The notes: generated by a model not told the origin, from the letters alone. A stretch of DNA of 64,000 nucleotides from Bog-159 sp035499555 (GCA_035499555.1 DATJYO010000039.1:1-64000), one strand, 5' to 3'. Shown: positions 52,647 through 62,427, counted from the first letter of the stretch. Numbers and translations: made by a program.

Positions 52647-55600
52647 CTAGGGCATCTGTGCGCGAACCCGGGCGATGGAAGTCTCACAGGCGGCGAGCTC
52701 GCGCGCGACATCGCGTGACCGCCGCCGGCCGGCATCGGCCAGCCTGCCGCCGCGCTCCAGTTCGGACCACAGGCCCTGGCTGCGCGAGTACAGCGACTGC
52801 GCGCTCTTCCACAGCTGCAGCCGGCGGCCGGCCGGCTCGTCCATGCGCCCGGCCATGCGGACGTAGAGCCGCGCGGCGCTGGCGGCGGCATCCGCCAGGC
52901 CGGTGCGATACTGCGCGTTCCGCTCGTCCGCGGCGGCCAATCCTTCGAGCAACTCCATGGCCTGGTGAATGTTCTCCATGGCGCGCGGGCCGTCTGCCGG
53001 CGCGGCGGCGTTACCGAGGTTCAGGTAGGACTCGGCCAGGGCCCCGCGGTTCGCAGCGTTGGCCGGATTCCGGGCGTATAATCTCTGCCTGGACGCGACG
53101 GCCCTGGTGTAGTAGTCGAGCGCGGCCTTCGGCTCACCGCTCTCCGTCAGACACTGGGCCAGCCGGGTATAGCTGTTTGCCAGAAATCCATAGAGCTGAT
53201 CGTCCTGGGAATCCTGGCGGAGCAGCGACTCCTGTATCGCGACACCCTGGCGCAACATCGCCAGGGCTTCGGCACGCTTTCCCAATTTGCCGAGAACCAT
53301 GCCGAACTTGCCCTCGCTGAAAGAGAGATCCAACAGTACCTGGGCATTGCCGGGGTCGGCGGCCGAGAGCTTGCGGTCGATATCCAGCGCGACGCGGTAA
53401 TGTTCGAGGGCGGCGCGCCAGTCCGGCAGGCGCGCCAGTGTGTCGCCCAGTTGTATATGGGCCAGCGATACGTTCCGCTGGGCTTGCGCGTTCCTGGGAT
53501 CCGCCATGCGCAACGACGCGAAGAGGCTCAATTCGGAGCGGAAGTGCTGCATCGCCTGCGGCAGGTATCCGGCCTCCGCCAGCGAAAGACCCAGGTTATG
53601 GTGGGCGAAGCCGAGTTGCCGGCGGAGGTGCGCGTTGTTAGGGTCAGCCGCCACCAGACCCTCCCGGATGTCCAGCGCCGTGCGGCGATTCTCGATGGCT
53701 CCGGCGGTGTTGCCTTTCTGGCGCAGGATATCGCCGATGCCGTCGAGGCTGGTGGCCAAATGGATCTTCCCGTTCACGGCGGAAGGCCGCGTGTCGATCA
53801 TCCGCCGGCTGAGCGCGGCGGCGCGCTGGTAGGCAGTCAGCGAATCGTCGATGTGGCCTTCTTTCTGGAGCTGGTTGGCGTAGCGGTAAATGCTCACGAT
53901 GCGATCGTTCTGGAATCCGTCGTCAGTGGCGAACTGCTCTCCCAGCGCCTCGTAGATGCCCACCGACTGCCGGGAGCGGGCCACGGCGCCGGCCGTGTCG
54001 CCGCTGGCCATCAGCACTTCGCTCATGTCTCCGTACAGGTCCGCGAGATCCCGGCGGAAGTCCCGGTTACCGGGGTTGGCGCGCGCGAGAGACTCCCGGA
54101 TGGCGAGAGCCTTGCGGTAGCTGGACAGAGCCCCCTGGGTATCGCCCAGGTTGGGAGCCTGCGGATTGCCCTGCACCTCCGCAACCCGCTCATAAGCTTC
54201 CGCCATTTCGGCCTGCAGGGACTGATCATCCTGGCTCTCCGCGGCCAGGCTGGCGAGGTAATCCAGGGCCCGATGGACAATCAGGGAACGCGCCGGGGTG
54301 GCGCCGGGAATGTCGCGGATCTGGTCGTCGAGTTCGAACAGAAACGACTTGGCCAGCTTGCGCACGTCGTTGAAGCGCCGCTCGGCGCGCGCCCGCTGGG
54401 CCACCGCCAGCCGGGCTTCCCAAAGGGTGGACGCTACGCCGGCGGCCAGCGCGATGGCGACCAGGGCGGCCGCCGCCATACCGGTCCGGTGGCGGCGTAC
54501 GAACTTACGGGCGCGATAGGGCAGGGTGGACGTGCGGGCGGCGACGGGCCTTCCGGCGAGATAGTTCTGTATGTCTTCGGAAAGCTGAACCGCGGAGCCG
54601 TAGCGCCGGTGCGGCTCCTTCCGCATGGCTTTGAGAACGATGTTATCGAGATCGCCCTTCAACTCCCGGCTCAGCCCCGGCGGATCGGTGCCGCGATCGG
54701 CAGCGGCTTCCGGCGCGCCGGCCCGCAGCACGGCGGTGCTGGGGCGCTCCGGCTCCTGCCGGCAGATGGATTCCGCAAACTCCAGCGGAGAGCGGCTGGT
54801 CAGGCGATAGGGATGCTGCCCGGTCAACAGCTCGTATAGCAGCACGCCCAGCGAGTAGATGTCGGACGCCGTGGTGATGGGCTGGCAACTGATCTGTTCG
54901 GGGCTGGCGTATTCGGGAGTCATGATCTGCCCGCTGAAACCGGTAAGGTCGTGAGTCGGCGTCCCCGGCGACACCAGCTTGGCGATGCCGAAGTCCAACA
55001 GTTTGGGAACGCCGCCGGCGGTTACCAGGATGTTGCCCGGCTTGATGTCGCGATGCACGATCAGGTTCTGGTGGGCATAGTGGACGGCGGAACAGACCGC
55101 CTGAAACAGCTTCAGCCGGGCGGAGACGGTCAGGCGCCGGCTGTCGCAGTACGAGATCAACGGACGGCCGTCGATGTACTCCATGACGAAGTAGGGCGAG
55201 CCGCCGGGAGCCGTGCCGCCGTCGAGAAGGCGGGCGATATTGGGGTGATCGAGGCCCGCCAGGATCTGCCGTTCGCGGCGGAAGCGGCGGACGATGGACT
55301 CATGATCCATACCGGCTGGCACCACTTTGATGGCAACTTCCTGGCGAAACTCCTCATCGGCGCGGACGGCCAGGTAAACGCTGCCCATGCCGCCGCGGCC
55401 GATTTCCCGAATCAGCTCATAGGCGCCGATGCGCCGTCCGGCCACCGTGCTTGCATCGAGGTCCGCCAGAAGCTCCAGCGGGGGCATGCCTTCGATGAAC
55501 GCTCCTGCGGCATCGTGCGACTCGATCAGTTTTTCCACCTCCCGCCGCAGCGCCTCGTCGGGACAGGCCTCGCCCAGGTACCGGCTGCGCGCGGCAGGCG

Positions 55601-55667
55601 CGAGCTCGGTGGCCGCCTGAAAAATCTCCTCGATCTGTTGCCAGCGCTCAGAGTCCATCGGCGGCAT
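52647..55667 (-). CDS. transmembrane Ser/Thr protein kinase with C-terminal TPR repeats
   Basis: A 1006-residue kinase. An N-terminal helical segment (1-75, ERWQQIEEIFQAATEL, the usual leader of sigma-coupled PKN-type kinases) precedes the catalytic domain (about 80-360): GRGGMGSVYLA, AIKVV, HRDIKPGN at about 205 and DFGIAK at about 227. A single membrane helix at about 395-415 (GMAAAALVAIALAAGVAS) is followed by more than ten TPR-like helical repeats (LRRQLGFAHHNLGLSLAEAG, AQRNVSLAHIQLGDTLA and others). Its start overlaps the ECF sigma gene by 20 bases, so the two are co-translated and should act together. Such pairs transmit extracytoplasmic signals in acidobacteria and planctomycetes. Confidence 0.93.
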   Translation of the reverse strand: MPPMDSERWQQIEEIFQAATELAPAARSRYLGEACPDEALRREVEKLIESHDAAGAFIEGMPPLELLADLDASTVAGRRIGAYELIREIGRGGMGSVYLAVRADEEFRQEVAIKVVPAGMDHESIVRRFRRERQILAGLDHPNIARLLDGGTAPGGSPYFVMEYIDGRPLISYCDSRRLTVSARLKLFQAVCSAVHYAHQNLIVHRDIKPGNILVTAGGVPKLLDFGIAKLVSPGTPTHDLTGFSGQIMTPEYASPEQISCQPITTASDIYSLGVLLYELLTGQHPYRLTSRSPLEFAESICRQEPERPSTAVLRAGAPEAAADRGTDPPGLSRELKGDLDNIVLKAMRKEPHRRYGSAVQLSEDIQNYLAGRPVAARTSTLPYRARKFVRRHRTGMAAAALVAIALAAGVASTLWEARLAVAQRARAERRFNDVRKLAKSFLFELDDQIRDIPGATPARSLIVHRALDYLASLAAESQDDQSLQAEMAEAYERVAEVQGNPQAPNLGDTQGALSSYRKALAIRESLARANPGNRDFRRDLADLYGDMSEVLMASGDTAGAVARSRQSVGIYEALGEQFATDDGFQNDRIVSIYRYANQLQKEGHIDDSLTAYQRAAALSRRMIDTRPSAVNGKIHLATSLDGIGDILRQKGNTAGAIENRRTALDIREGLVAADPNNAHLRRQLGFAHHNLGLSLAEAGYLPQAMQHFRSELSLFASLRMADPRNAQAQRNVSLAHIQLGDTLARLPDWRAALEHYRVALDIDRKLSAADPGNAQVLLDLSFSEGKFGMVLGKLGKRAEALAMLRQGVAIQESLLRQDSQDDQLYGFLANSYTRLAQCLTESGEPKAALDYYTRAVASRQRLYARNPANAANRGALAESYLNLGNAAAPADGPRAMENIHQAMELLEGLAAADERNAQYRTGLADAAASAARLYVRMAGRMDEPAGRRLQLWKSAQSLYSRSQGLWSELERGGRLADAGRRRSRDVARELAACETSIARVRAQMP

Positions 55668-56232
55668 TCCTTGTGACTTGCTGATACAACCAGGCCTTGG
55701 CGAGCTTCCAGTCGCGCATGACGGTCATGGTGGATACCTGCAGGACCTCGGCCATCTCATCGTTGCTCAGGCCGCCGAAGTACCGGAGCTCGACCACGCG
55801 GCCTTTCCGCGCGTCGAAGGCGGAGAGGGCCGTGAGAGCCTCATCCAGCGCGATCAGGCCACCCACCTTCTCGTCAGTGAGTGTCAGCGCCTCGTCCAGC
55901 GACACGACCTGCTTGCCGCTGCCGCGTTTCACGCGGCCGCGGCGCCGGGCATGGTCCACCAGGATCCGGCGCATCATCCGGGCCGCCACGCCCATGAAGT
56001 GCGCGCGACTCTGCCACTGTACGTCCCGCTGATCGACGAGCCGGAGATATGCTTCATTGACTAACGCGGTGGGCTGCAGGGTGTGGCCGGGACGCTCCCG
56101 TCTCAGGTACTGCGCGGCCAGGCTGTGCAGTTCGTCGTATACCAGAGGAATCAGCCGGTCGAGCGCACGAGTATTTCCTTTACTCCAGGACTGTAATAGC
56201 CGCGTTGCTTCACCCGCTGCGGACGACGGCAT
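55648..56232 (-). CDS. ECF-like RNA polymerase sigma factor (TIGR02999-like)
   Basis: A 194-residue sigma factor started at ATG 56232, six bases after GGAAGG; a TTG two codons upstream is less likely. Region 2 reads RPGHTLQPTALVNEAYLRLVDQ, and VQWQSRAHFMGVAARMMRRILVDHARRR is the region 2.3/2.4 signature of this subgroup. Region 4 is VVELRYFGGLSNDEMAEVLQVSTMTVMRDWKLAKAWL. No anti-sigma gene is adjacent; instead a TPR-tailed Ser/Thr kinase is co-translated. In this subgroup kinase phosphorylation is thought to control the sigma factor, which is inference for this case. Confidence 0.93.
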   Translation of the reverse strand: MPSSAAGEATRLLQSWSKGNTRALDRLIPLVYDELHSLAAQYLRRERPGHTLQPTALVNEAYLRLVDQRDVQWQSRAHFMGVAARMMRRILVDHARRRGRVKRGSGKQVVSLDEALTLTDEKVGGLIALDEALTALSAFDARKGRVVELRYFGGLSNDEMAEVLQVSTMTVMRDWKLAKAWLYQQVTRNAADGL

Positions 56233-56422
56233 CTCCAACCTTCCCTAAGGTATGCCGAAAACTTCTCAGAGTATACACTGCGTCCGCCGGTTTCCGCCAG
56301 CGCGGCGCATGTTAGTTTTGGCCGGTGCTTGTCGCGTTATCTATTGCTGGTGATGGTTACTAAGGGTGCCCCCCGGGGGATTCACCTGAATGGGCAGATC
56401 GTCCAGCCATAACGGAGGAAAC

Positions 56423-57688
56423 ATGAGACGTATTTGGACAGGGATGATCTGCCTGAGTATCCTGCTGTCTCCAGTAGCGGCCAGGGCCCAAAGCGAGAAC
56501 ACCATCTACAGCTTCACATCCGGTGCATGCTGCGCGAATTATCCGCAGACGGCGCTGCTGTTCATGGGGACGAAACTCTACGGAACCACGCTCGACGGCG
56601 GATCTAACCCGGTGGACCAGGGAAGACTGGGAACCGTGTACAGCCTGACGATCCCGGCCGCCGGACAGCAGCCAAGGAGGAACGTGCTGCATAGCTTTCC
56701 GTCGTTCGCCGGCGACGGCGCCGATCCTCTGGGCCGGCTGATCGGCGACAAGCACCACAACCTGTACGGCACCACGCAGTCCGGTGGCGCCCACAACTTC
56801 GGCACGGTCTTCAAGATGGTGATCGGCAAGACCAGTTGGACGGAGACCCCGATCTACAGCTTCAATCCGTGCCTGAACGCGTGTCCGGACGGCGATGGCG
56901 CCACGCCCTGGGACGGACTGGTCATGGATGCGGGCGGCGCGCTTTACGGCGCCACCGAGCATGGCGGCAACGGGACGAATTGCGGCGTCATCTTCAAACT
57001 CAGCCCGCCGCCGGCGGGGCAGACTGCGTGGGCTGAAACCGTGATCTACCGGTTCAGCAGCACCGATGGATGCCAACCGCACGGCGACCTGTTCCTGGGC
57101 AGCAATGGCGCGCTCTACGGCACGACTCTTTATGGTGGAGCCCATTTCGTTGGAACGGTCTTCAAGCTGGCGCCGCCCACGGGCGGTCAGACGCCGTGGA
57201 CCTGGCATGACCTGCACGATTTTGACGGTTCGGACGGCTCTACGCCCAGCCCGTTGATCGGGGCTCCCGGAAATTTTTTTGGCACGGCGCAGGCCGGCGG
57301 CCAGACGCCGGGCGGATGTTGCGGCGTAGTCTTCAACCTGTCCCAGCTCGTGCCGGGCAGCTACACCCTCACCTTACTGCACGCGTTTGAGGGCGGCACG
57401 GATGGCGGACAGCCCATGGGCGCACTCTTCAAGGACGCGAGCGGCACGATGTGGGGTACGGCTTCCTACGGCAGCGCCGCCAACCTCGGCACGATATTCA
57501 AGCTGGCGCCCGACCAGGTTTTTGCGAATGTCTGGCACTACAGCCAGGCATATGGATTCCAGGGCGCCAGCCTGGATGGCGACACGCCGCAGAGCGCGAT
57601 TATCGCGGACCCGAACGGCGCGCTCTACGGGACAACTTACTATGGGGGACTCTCGAACGCGGGCGCGGTTTTCCAGTATGTTCCCTAG
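56423..57688 (+). CDS. exported GloVer-repeat (TIGR03803-like) protein
   Basis: A 421-residue exported protein starting at ATG 56423, preceded by GGAGG six bases upstream; a signal peptide ends near PVAARAQ (about residue 23). The remainder is a tandem repeat of 60-70 residues with the recurrent units LYGTTLDGGS ... GTVYSL and LYGTTQSGGAHNFGTVFK, the motif of choice-of-anchor/GloVer proteins from Gloeobacter, Verrucomicrobia and acidobacteria. The fold should be a beta-propeller. Function unknown. The divergent sigma-kinase unit lies 190 bases upstream, and a related protein follows after 23 bases. Confidence 0.88.
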   Translation: MRRIWTGMICLSILLSPVAARAQSENTIYSFTSGACCANYPQTALLFMGTKLYGTTLDGGSNPVDQGRLGTVYSLTIPAAGQQPRRNVLHSFPSFAGDGADPLGRLIGDKHHNLYGTTQSGGAHNFGTVFKMVIGKTSWTETPIYSFNPCLNACPDGDGATPWDGLVMDAGGALYGATEHGGNGTNCGVIFKLSPPPAGQTAWAETVIYRFSSTDGCQPHGDLFLGSNGALYGTTLYGGAHFVGTVFKLAPPTGGQTPWTWHDLHDFDGSDGSTPSPLIGAPGNFFGTAQAGGQTPGGCCGVVFNLSQLVPGSYTLTLLHAFEGGTDGGQPMGALFKDASGTMWGTASYGSAANLGTIFKLAPDQVFANVWHYSQAYGFQGASLDGDTPQSAIIADPNGALYGTTYYGGLSNAGAVFQYVP

Positions 57689-57711
57689 ATCAATCAGGAC
57701 TCGACACAAAT

Positions 57712-59322
57712 ATGATCCATAAGCTGAATTCCAACTTGATCGCCGGGGTTTTCGCGCTGGCTGCTGCGGTGGCGCCCCCCGCCCGGTCCCAAACATATTC
57801 CATTCTGTATGATTTCGACGAGACACCGCATGGTTGTTGCGCCGGTTACCCGGGTGTTCTGGCCCAGGGCAGGGACGGAAACATATACGGCACCACCCTG
57901 GCCGGTGGAGTGTACGGGTACGGCTCGGTCTTCGTGATCGGGCCGGGCGGAGGCCTGAGCACCCTATACAGCTTCGACATTACCGACGGCCTGGGTCCGC
58001 AGAGCGGCCTGGCCATGGGGCGCGACGGTAACTTCTATGGGACGACCTACCAGGGCGGCGCGCACTCCGCCGGAACCATCTTCCGCATCACGCCCGGCGG
58101 ATCGCTGACGATTCTTTACAGCTTCGCCAACAACGGCGACGGCGCTTACCCGAGGACTCCACCCGTTCCGGCGCCGGACGGCAACCTGTACGGGGTCAGC
58201 GCCAACCACGCCGCCTCCACGCTCTATCGGATCACGCCGGCCGGAGCGTTCACCGTTCTGGCCACCCTGCCGGCCGAAAGCGATGCGCCGCTTACCCTGG
58301 CTGCCGACGGCAAGCTATACGGGACGACAGTTCTGGGCGGCACCTACAACCAGGGCACCGTCTTCTCCATCACGACGGCGGGCGTATTCAAGACCATTTA
58401 CAGCTTCAACGGGCCGACCGGCGGTTCTCCGCAGGGCGCGCTGTTGCAGGCCAGCGACGGCAACTTCTACAGCACCGCGTCACTCGGCGGGACATCCAGC
58501 GGCGGGGTGGTGTACCGGATGACTCCCGCCGGCGCCTACAAGGTGCTGCACAACTTCGTGGCCCTGCCCTCGACCTCAGGCAGCATTCCCACCGCCGGAC
58601 TGGTGCAAGGCAGCGACGGGTACCTTTACGGAGTCACCTCCATTGGCGGCCTCAACGGATTCGGGACCATCTTTCGTCTCAAGACCAACGGCAGTTCCTA
58701 TTCCGTGGTTTATAACTTTGACAAGACAGACGGCGCCACTCCCTACTCTACGCCCATGCTTCACACGAACGGGATCATCTACGGCCTTACCCAGGGCGGC
58801 GGAACCTCGGATGACGGCGTGTTGTACGCGGTCAATGAAAAGCTGACTCCGTTTGTCTCGGTGTTCGACGCTCCCTCAGGGCGGGTGGGAACGTCGGTCG
58901 AGATACTGGGCCAGGGATTCTCCGGCGCTACCGGTGTCCTTTTCGGAGCCGGGCCGGGCACTTTCACCGCCACGAGTGACACGTACATGACGGCGAATAT
59001 TGTGGCCGGCGCTACGACCGGCTCTGTAACTGTCAAGGAGGCCGGCGGCAATCTCGTATCACCCCAGACGTTCAAGATCATTCCCACGATTTCCAGCTTC
59101 AGTCCCGCCAGCGGCTCGGTGGGTTCCTCGGTCAAGATTAAGGGTATGAGCCTGCTCCAGGCAACCGCGGTCAAGTTCGGAGGAGCCGCCGCGACGGTAT
59201 TCACGGTCGACTCCAACACGCAGGTGACCGCTACCGTTCCAAGCGGGGCGGTCACGGGCAAGATCTCAATTAGTACGCCGGGCGGAACGGCTAACAGCAG
59301 CACCAGTTTCACGGTGAACTAA
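57712..59322 (+). CDS. exported GloVer-repeat protein with two C-terminal IPT/TIG domains
   Basis: A 536-residue exported protein starting at ATG 57712, with a signal peptide ending near PARSQ (about residue 24). Residues about 25-375 hold GloVer repeats (IYGTTLAGGVYGYGSVFVI, FYGTTYQGGAHSAGTIFRI). The C-terminal 160 residues contain two IPT/TIG immunoglobulin-like domains (GRVGTSVEILGQGFSGATGV; SGSVGSSVKIKGMSLLQATAVKFGG), which often mediate adhesion or ligand binding. It follows a paralogous GloVer gene by 23 bases, suggesting local duplication and an operon, with TIG domains added or lost in one copy. Confidence 0.88.
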   Translation: MIHKLNSNLIAGVFALAAAVAPPARSQTYSILYDFDETPHGCCAGYPGVLAQGRDGNIYGTTLAGGVYGYGSVFVIGPGGGLSTLYSFDITDGLGPQSGLAMGRDGNFYGTTYQGGAHSAGTIFRITPGGSLTILYSFANNGDGAYPRTPPVPAPDGNLYGVSANHAASTLYRITPAGAFTVLATLPAESDAPLTLAADGKLYGTTVLGGTYNQGTVFSITTAGVFKTIYSFNGPTGGSPQGALLQASDGNFYSTASLGGTSSGGVVYRMTPAGAYKVLHNFVALPSTSGSIPTAGLVQGSDGYLYGVTSIGGLNGFGTIFRLKTNGSSYSVVYNFDKTDGATPYSTPMLHTNGIIYGLTQGGGTSDDGVLYAVNEKLTPFVSVFDAPSGRVGTSVEILGQGFSGATGVLFGAGPGTFTATSDTYMTANIVAGATTGSVTVKEAGGNLVSPQTFKIIPTISSFSPASGSVGSSVKIKGMSLLQATAVKFGGAAATVFTVDSNTQVTATVPSGAVTGKISISTPGGTANSSTSFTVN

Positions 59323-59636
59323 GTTGCAATTCCGGGGCGAGCAGTCAGGCTGGGCGTCATGTATTCCCGTGTTACACTGACCTGCGCCGGAGGAACCGAG
59401 CGCACCATTCTAAGTCCGCCCGCGGCACTGACGGCGGCAGCCGCCCAGACTGTCCGCTCCAATGAGCCGGCGGCGGTGTCCACGGTTTAATAGCGCATTC
59501 CGGCGGACTCAAAAACCCGTCAGGAGTGTAGAGGCTAAAAGAGCACGGGGACTTGGTTCGTCATGTCCACGTCTCGCCCAACACTATGGACTGGATGGCG
59601 CGACAGGTGCCACAGGCACGAGGTGCTTCATGTCGA
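59323..59636. other. 314-base intergenic stretch without recognisable gene
   Basis: Between the GloVer/TIG gene and prolyl-tRNA synthetase (convergent). A 43-codon open frame (59358-59489) has no recognisable family and no ribosome binding site. A short TGCC-ACA-GGCA stem near 59608-59618 is too small to be a reliable terminator. I see no RNA gene or mobile element remnant. Confidence 0.5.
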
Positions 59637-61079
59637 TTAATACGCTTTGGCGATGACCACGCGCCGGTCCACGGGCGCGCCGGTTACGATGCACTTGCCC
59701 GGTCCGTCGTACTCATCCACGGCGGGAATATTGCGGACCGTGGCTTTGAACTCCTTGATCCGCGCATCGCATTCCGGATTGTCGGCCAGATGCGCCATCA
59801 CGAACTTGCCGCCACCCTTCTCGGCGGTCACGCCGTTGAGTATGTCGTACACCTCGCCGATGGAATTCGCCAGCACCGTGTTTTCCGTCATCCGCTGCCG
59901 GGCCCTGGCATACAGGTCCTTCTGCATGCACTCGAGCGTGGCCGCCAGCCTGGCCGGCGCGGCGGTCTGGGGGACCACCTCCTTGGCGCCGGTATCGCGG
60001 CGCTTGATCACGATGTTGCCGGAGGCTACGTCGCGCGGGCCTAACTCGAACACGACCGGCACGCCGCGGCGCTCCCAGTGGAAGAATTTGGCGCCTGGGG
60101 TCATGCCGTCGCGCGAGTCCACGTGCGCTCCCAACCCGGCGGCCAGCTTGGCGGCGACCTCCATCACCTGGGCCCGCTCTTCGTCCTTGCGGTAGATCGG
60201 GACAATCACCGCTTTGCGGGGCGCGACCTTGGGCGGCAGCACCAGACCTTTGTCGTCGGAATGGGTCATGATCAAGCCGCCTATCAGCCGGGTGCTGACT
60301 CCCCAACTGGTCTGCCACACATAATCCAACTTGCCTTCGCTCGACTGGAACTGTACGTTGAACGCTTTGCCGAAGTTCTGGCCCAGGTCGTGGCTGGTGC
60401 CCGCCTGCAAGGCCAGGCCGTTCTGCATCATGGCCTCGATCGAATAAGAGCGAAGGGCGCCGGCGAACTTCTCGGATTGGGTCTTGGCGCCCTTGACCAC
60501 CGGCATGGCCGCCACATCCTCGGCGACCTCGGCATAGATGTCCAGCATGCGGAGCACCTCGGCCAGCGCCTCCTCGTGATTGGCGTGGGCGGTATGGCCC
60601 TCCTGCCAGAGGAACTCGGTGGTGCGCAGGAACATGCGCGTACGCAGCTCCCAGCGGATGATGTTGGCCCATTGGTTCAGCAGCACCGGCAGGTCGCGGT
60701 AGCTCTGGATCCACTTGGCGAAGAAGTGTCCGATGATGGTTTCCGAAGTGGGCCGGATCACGTACGGCTCTTCCAGTTTCTTGCCGCCCGCGATGGTGAC
60801 CACCGCCAGCTCCGGCGCGAAGCCCTCCACGTGCTCGGCTTCCTTTTCGAGAAAACTCTGCGGGATCAGCAGGGGGAAGTAGATGTTCTGATGGCCGCTG
60901 GCCTTGAAGCGCGTGTCCAGTTCGCGCTGCAGCACCTCCCATACGGCGTAGCCATTCGGCTTGATGACCATGCATCCCTTGACGATCTCGGCCGGCTCGG
61001 CCATGTCGCCCACCAGCACCACGTCCTGGTACCAGGCGGCAAAGTCTTTCTCGCGCGAAGTGATTGGGGATTCTGCCAT
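59637..61079 (-). CDS. proS: prolyl-tRNA synthetase (ProS type 3, archaeal/eukaryote-like)
   Basis: A 480-residue class II synthetase attaching proline to tRNA-Pro. It shows motif 1 (GYAVWEVLQRELDTRFKA), the strongly conserved VIRPTSETII, motif 2 (WELRTRMFLRTTEFLWQEGHTAH) and a central GTSHDLGQNFGKAF segment. Length and the absence of the roughly 180-residue editing insertion mark it as the shorter archaeal/eukaryote-like type 3 ProS, which occurs in several bacterial phyla. The C-terminal part contains a Cys-rich extension (KCIVTGAPVDRR). It is probably expressed alone or from the upstream membrane protein gene (70-base gap). Confidence 0.96.
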   Translation of the reverse strand: MAESPITSREKDFAAWYQDVVLVGDMAEPAEIVKGCMVIKPNGYAVWEVLQRELDTRFKASGHQNIYFPLLIPQSFLEKEAEHVEGFAPELAVVTIAGGKKLEEPYVIRPTSETIIGHFFAKWIQSYRDLPVLLNQWANIIRWELRTRMFLRTTEFLWQEGHTAHANHEEALAEVLRMLDIYAEVAEDVAAMPVVKGAKTQSEKFAGALRSYSIEAMMQNGLALQAGTSHDLGQNFGKAFNVQFQSSEGKLDYVWQTSWGVSTRLIGGLIMTHSDDKGLVLPPKVAPRKAVIVPIYRKDEERAQVMEVAAKLAAGLGAHVDSRDGMTPGAKFFHWERRGVPVVFELGPRDVASGNIVIKRRDTGAKEVVPQTAAPARLAATLECMQKDLYARARQRMTENTVLANSIGEVYDILNGVTAEKGGGKFVMAHLADNPECDARIKEFKATVRNIPAVDEYDGPGKCIVTGAPVDRRVVIAKAY

Positions 61080-61149
61080 GTGTGTAATCTTCCAGTTTGG
61101 CAGATTTACATGGCAAACAGTCGCCGCCGGAGAGGCGGGAGGCTCCAGC

Positions 61150-62247
61150 CTAGTTCCTGGTTGCGGGCACCGTCAGGGGCGGGAGCTGAAACTCGCGATA
61201 GCTTGACTCGGTCCGCATGCCGCCCCCGGCTTCGCGGAAGAAGAATCCGGCGCGCGTGGGCAACAGGTTGGCGGGACGCAGCACCAGGGCCACCTGCCAG
61301 GCAGCCGGAAAGAAGCGGTTGAAGAAAGCCACATCGCCCTGGGAAAGCCGGATATCGTCGCGGGTGTGCGAGCGATACCAGCCGACCGGCTCCATGCCCG
61401 CCAACTCGGGATCGGTGCGCGATGCCCGCAATGAATCGGTCAGCGCCGACTCTTCCGCCCTCGAGAGGACGAAACGAGGGCCGTTGGAGTAATCGCACAC
61501 GATAGGTCGCATGGCCTGAATGCGGACCAAGTTTCCGCTGTGTGTCCCGAAGAGGATACCACCGACCTCGACACCGCCATGGCGCATTCGTTGATAGCCT
61601 TCCGCCGCGTGCATGCGGATTTCTTTCATCACTCCGCCTTCGCATTCGATGCGCGGGTTGCACTGGCCGGCGGTCCAGCAGATGGTCGAGGCGGGGCAGG
61701 CCCGCGGCAGGATTTCGCCGAACCGTATCAGGGCCGGGGCGGGCATGGCGGCGGCCCCGTTGGACAGGCGGCGCTCAAACAAGTTGCGGACCGCATAGCG
61801 GCGGGGCAGGGCGTCAAACACAACCGGCTCCGGTTCCGGAAGCGCGACTCTTGGCGGAAACGGCAGAAGTCCCGGCCGGGCGAGAGCGCTGCCATCCGTA
61901 TTCAGGACGGCCAGCAGCCGCGCGCCGAGGGTCTCCGGGTCCGGTTCCTTCGCTACCGCCGAATTCCGCCAGAACAGCTCGTCCTGATGGCTGAGAAAGG
62001 CTTTGGTGTGGACCATGAGACGTTGTTCGGTCTCCTGTTCGCGCAGCCTCACGACCAGCCGCTTGGACATCACGTAAACGGCCGGCAGGGCCGCGGTGCA
62101 GAATGTCAACGCCAGGCCCAGCAGGATGCGGTTATGCTGGCGGATCGCCAGCATCAGGCTGAGCGCGATCGCCAGCAGCAGAACGGATGCCATCCGCATG
62201 ATCTGCGCCGGCGAGAGTGACGGCTCCTCGAATGCGTGAATCGTCAT
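61150..62247 (-). CDS. membrane-anchored protein with degenerate JAMM/MPN-like domain
   Basis: A 365-residue protein. Two hydrophobic helices at about 15-35 and 40-60 anchor it, and a linker rich in Pro and Arg (about 115-175) leads to a C-terminal JAMM-like domain (about 205-350). The motif Glu is present in GGVEVGGILFG, and Ser and Asp in the right spacing in RLSQGD, but the first His of HxH is Arg: WYRSHTRDDIRLSQGD. With one zinc ligand lost it is probably non-catalytic and may bind an isopeptide, ubiquitin-like or other partner. SD AAAGGAAA precedes the ATG. It lies upstream of proS and is divergent from the phosphate acyltransferase. Confidence 0.75.
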   Translation of the reverse strand: MTIHAFEEPSLSPAQIMRMASVLLLAIALSLMLAIRQHNRILLGLALTFCTAALPAVYVMSKRLVVRLREQETEQRLMVHTKAFLSHQDELFWRNSAVAKEPDPETLGARLLAVLNTDGSALARPGLLPFPPRVALPEPEPVVFDALPRRYAVRNLFERRLSNGAAAMPAPALIRFGEILPRACPASTICWTAGQCNPRIECEGGVMKEIRMHAAEGYQRMRHGGVEVGGILFGTHSGNLVRIQAMRPIVCDYSNGPRFVLSRAEESALTDSLRASRTDPELAGMEPVGWYRSHTRDDIRLSQGDVAFFNRFFPAAWQVALVLRPANLLPTRAGFFFREAGGGMRTESSYREFQLPPLTVPATRN

Positions 62248-62342
62248 GGCGGAATTTCCTTTAACGTCATTGTAGGGAAGCCGCAGGGCATCTGGAGGTT
62301 CCAGCGGTACGGGCGAAAGTACGCGGTTTAAGGGCTGACGTT

Positions 62343-62362
62343 GGTTAACCCGGGCGGTTAAC
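62343..62362. repeat. paired GGTTAAC elements in a divergent intergenic region
   Basis: GGTTAAC occurs at 62343-62349 and 62356-62362, 13 bases apart, in the 204-base gap between two divergent genes. The same GTTAAC core recurs at 17.2-17.3 kb. Significance is unknown. Confidence 0.3.
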
Positions 62363-62427
62363 TCCGGCCGTTTACCCCGCGTCCGGAGGGGTCCCGGCTC
62401 CCGGCTTCCAGACGCCTCGCGTCAGCA

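Noticed and set aside
59358..59489. 43-codon open frame after the GloVer/TIG gene
   Set aside because: No ribosome binding site, no family resemblance and unremarkable composition; treated as non-coding.
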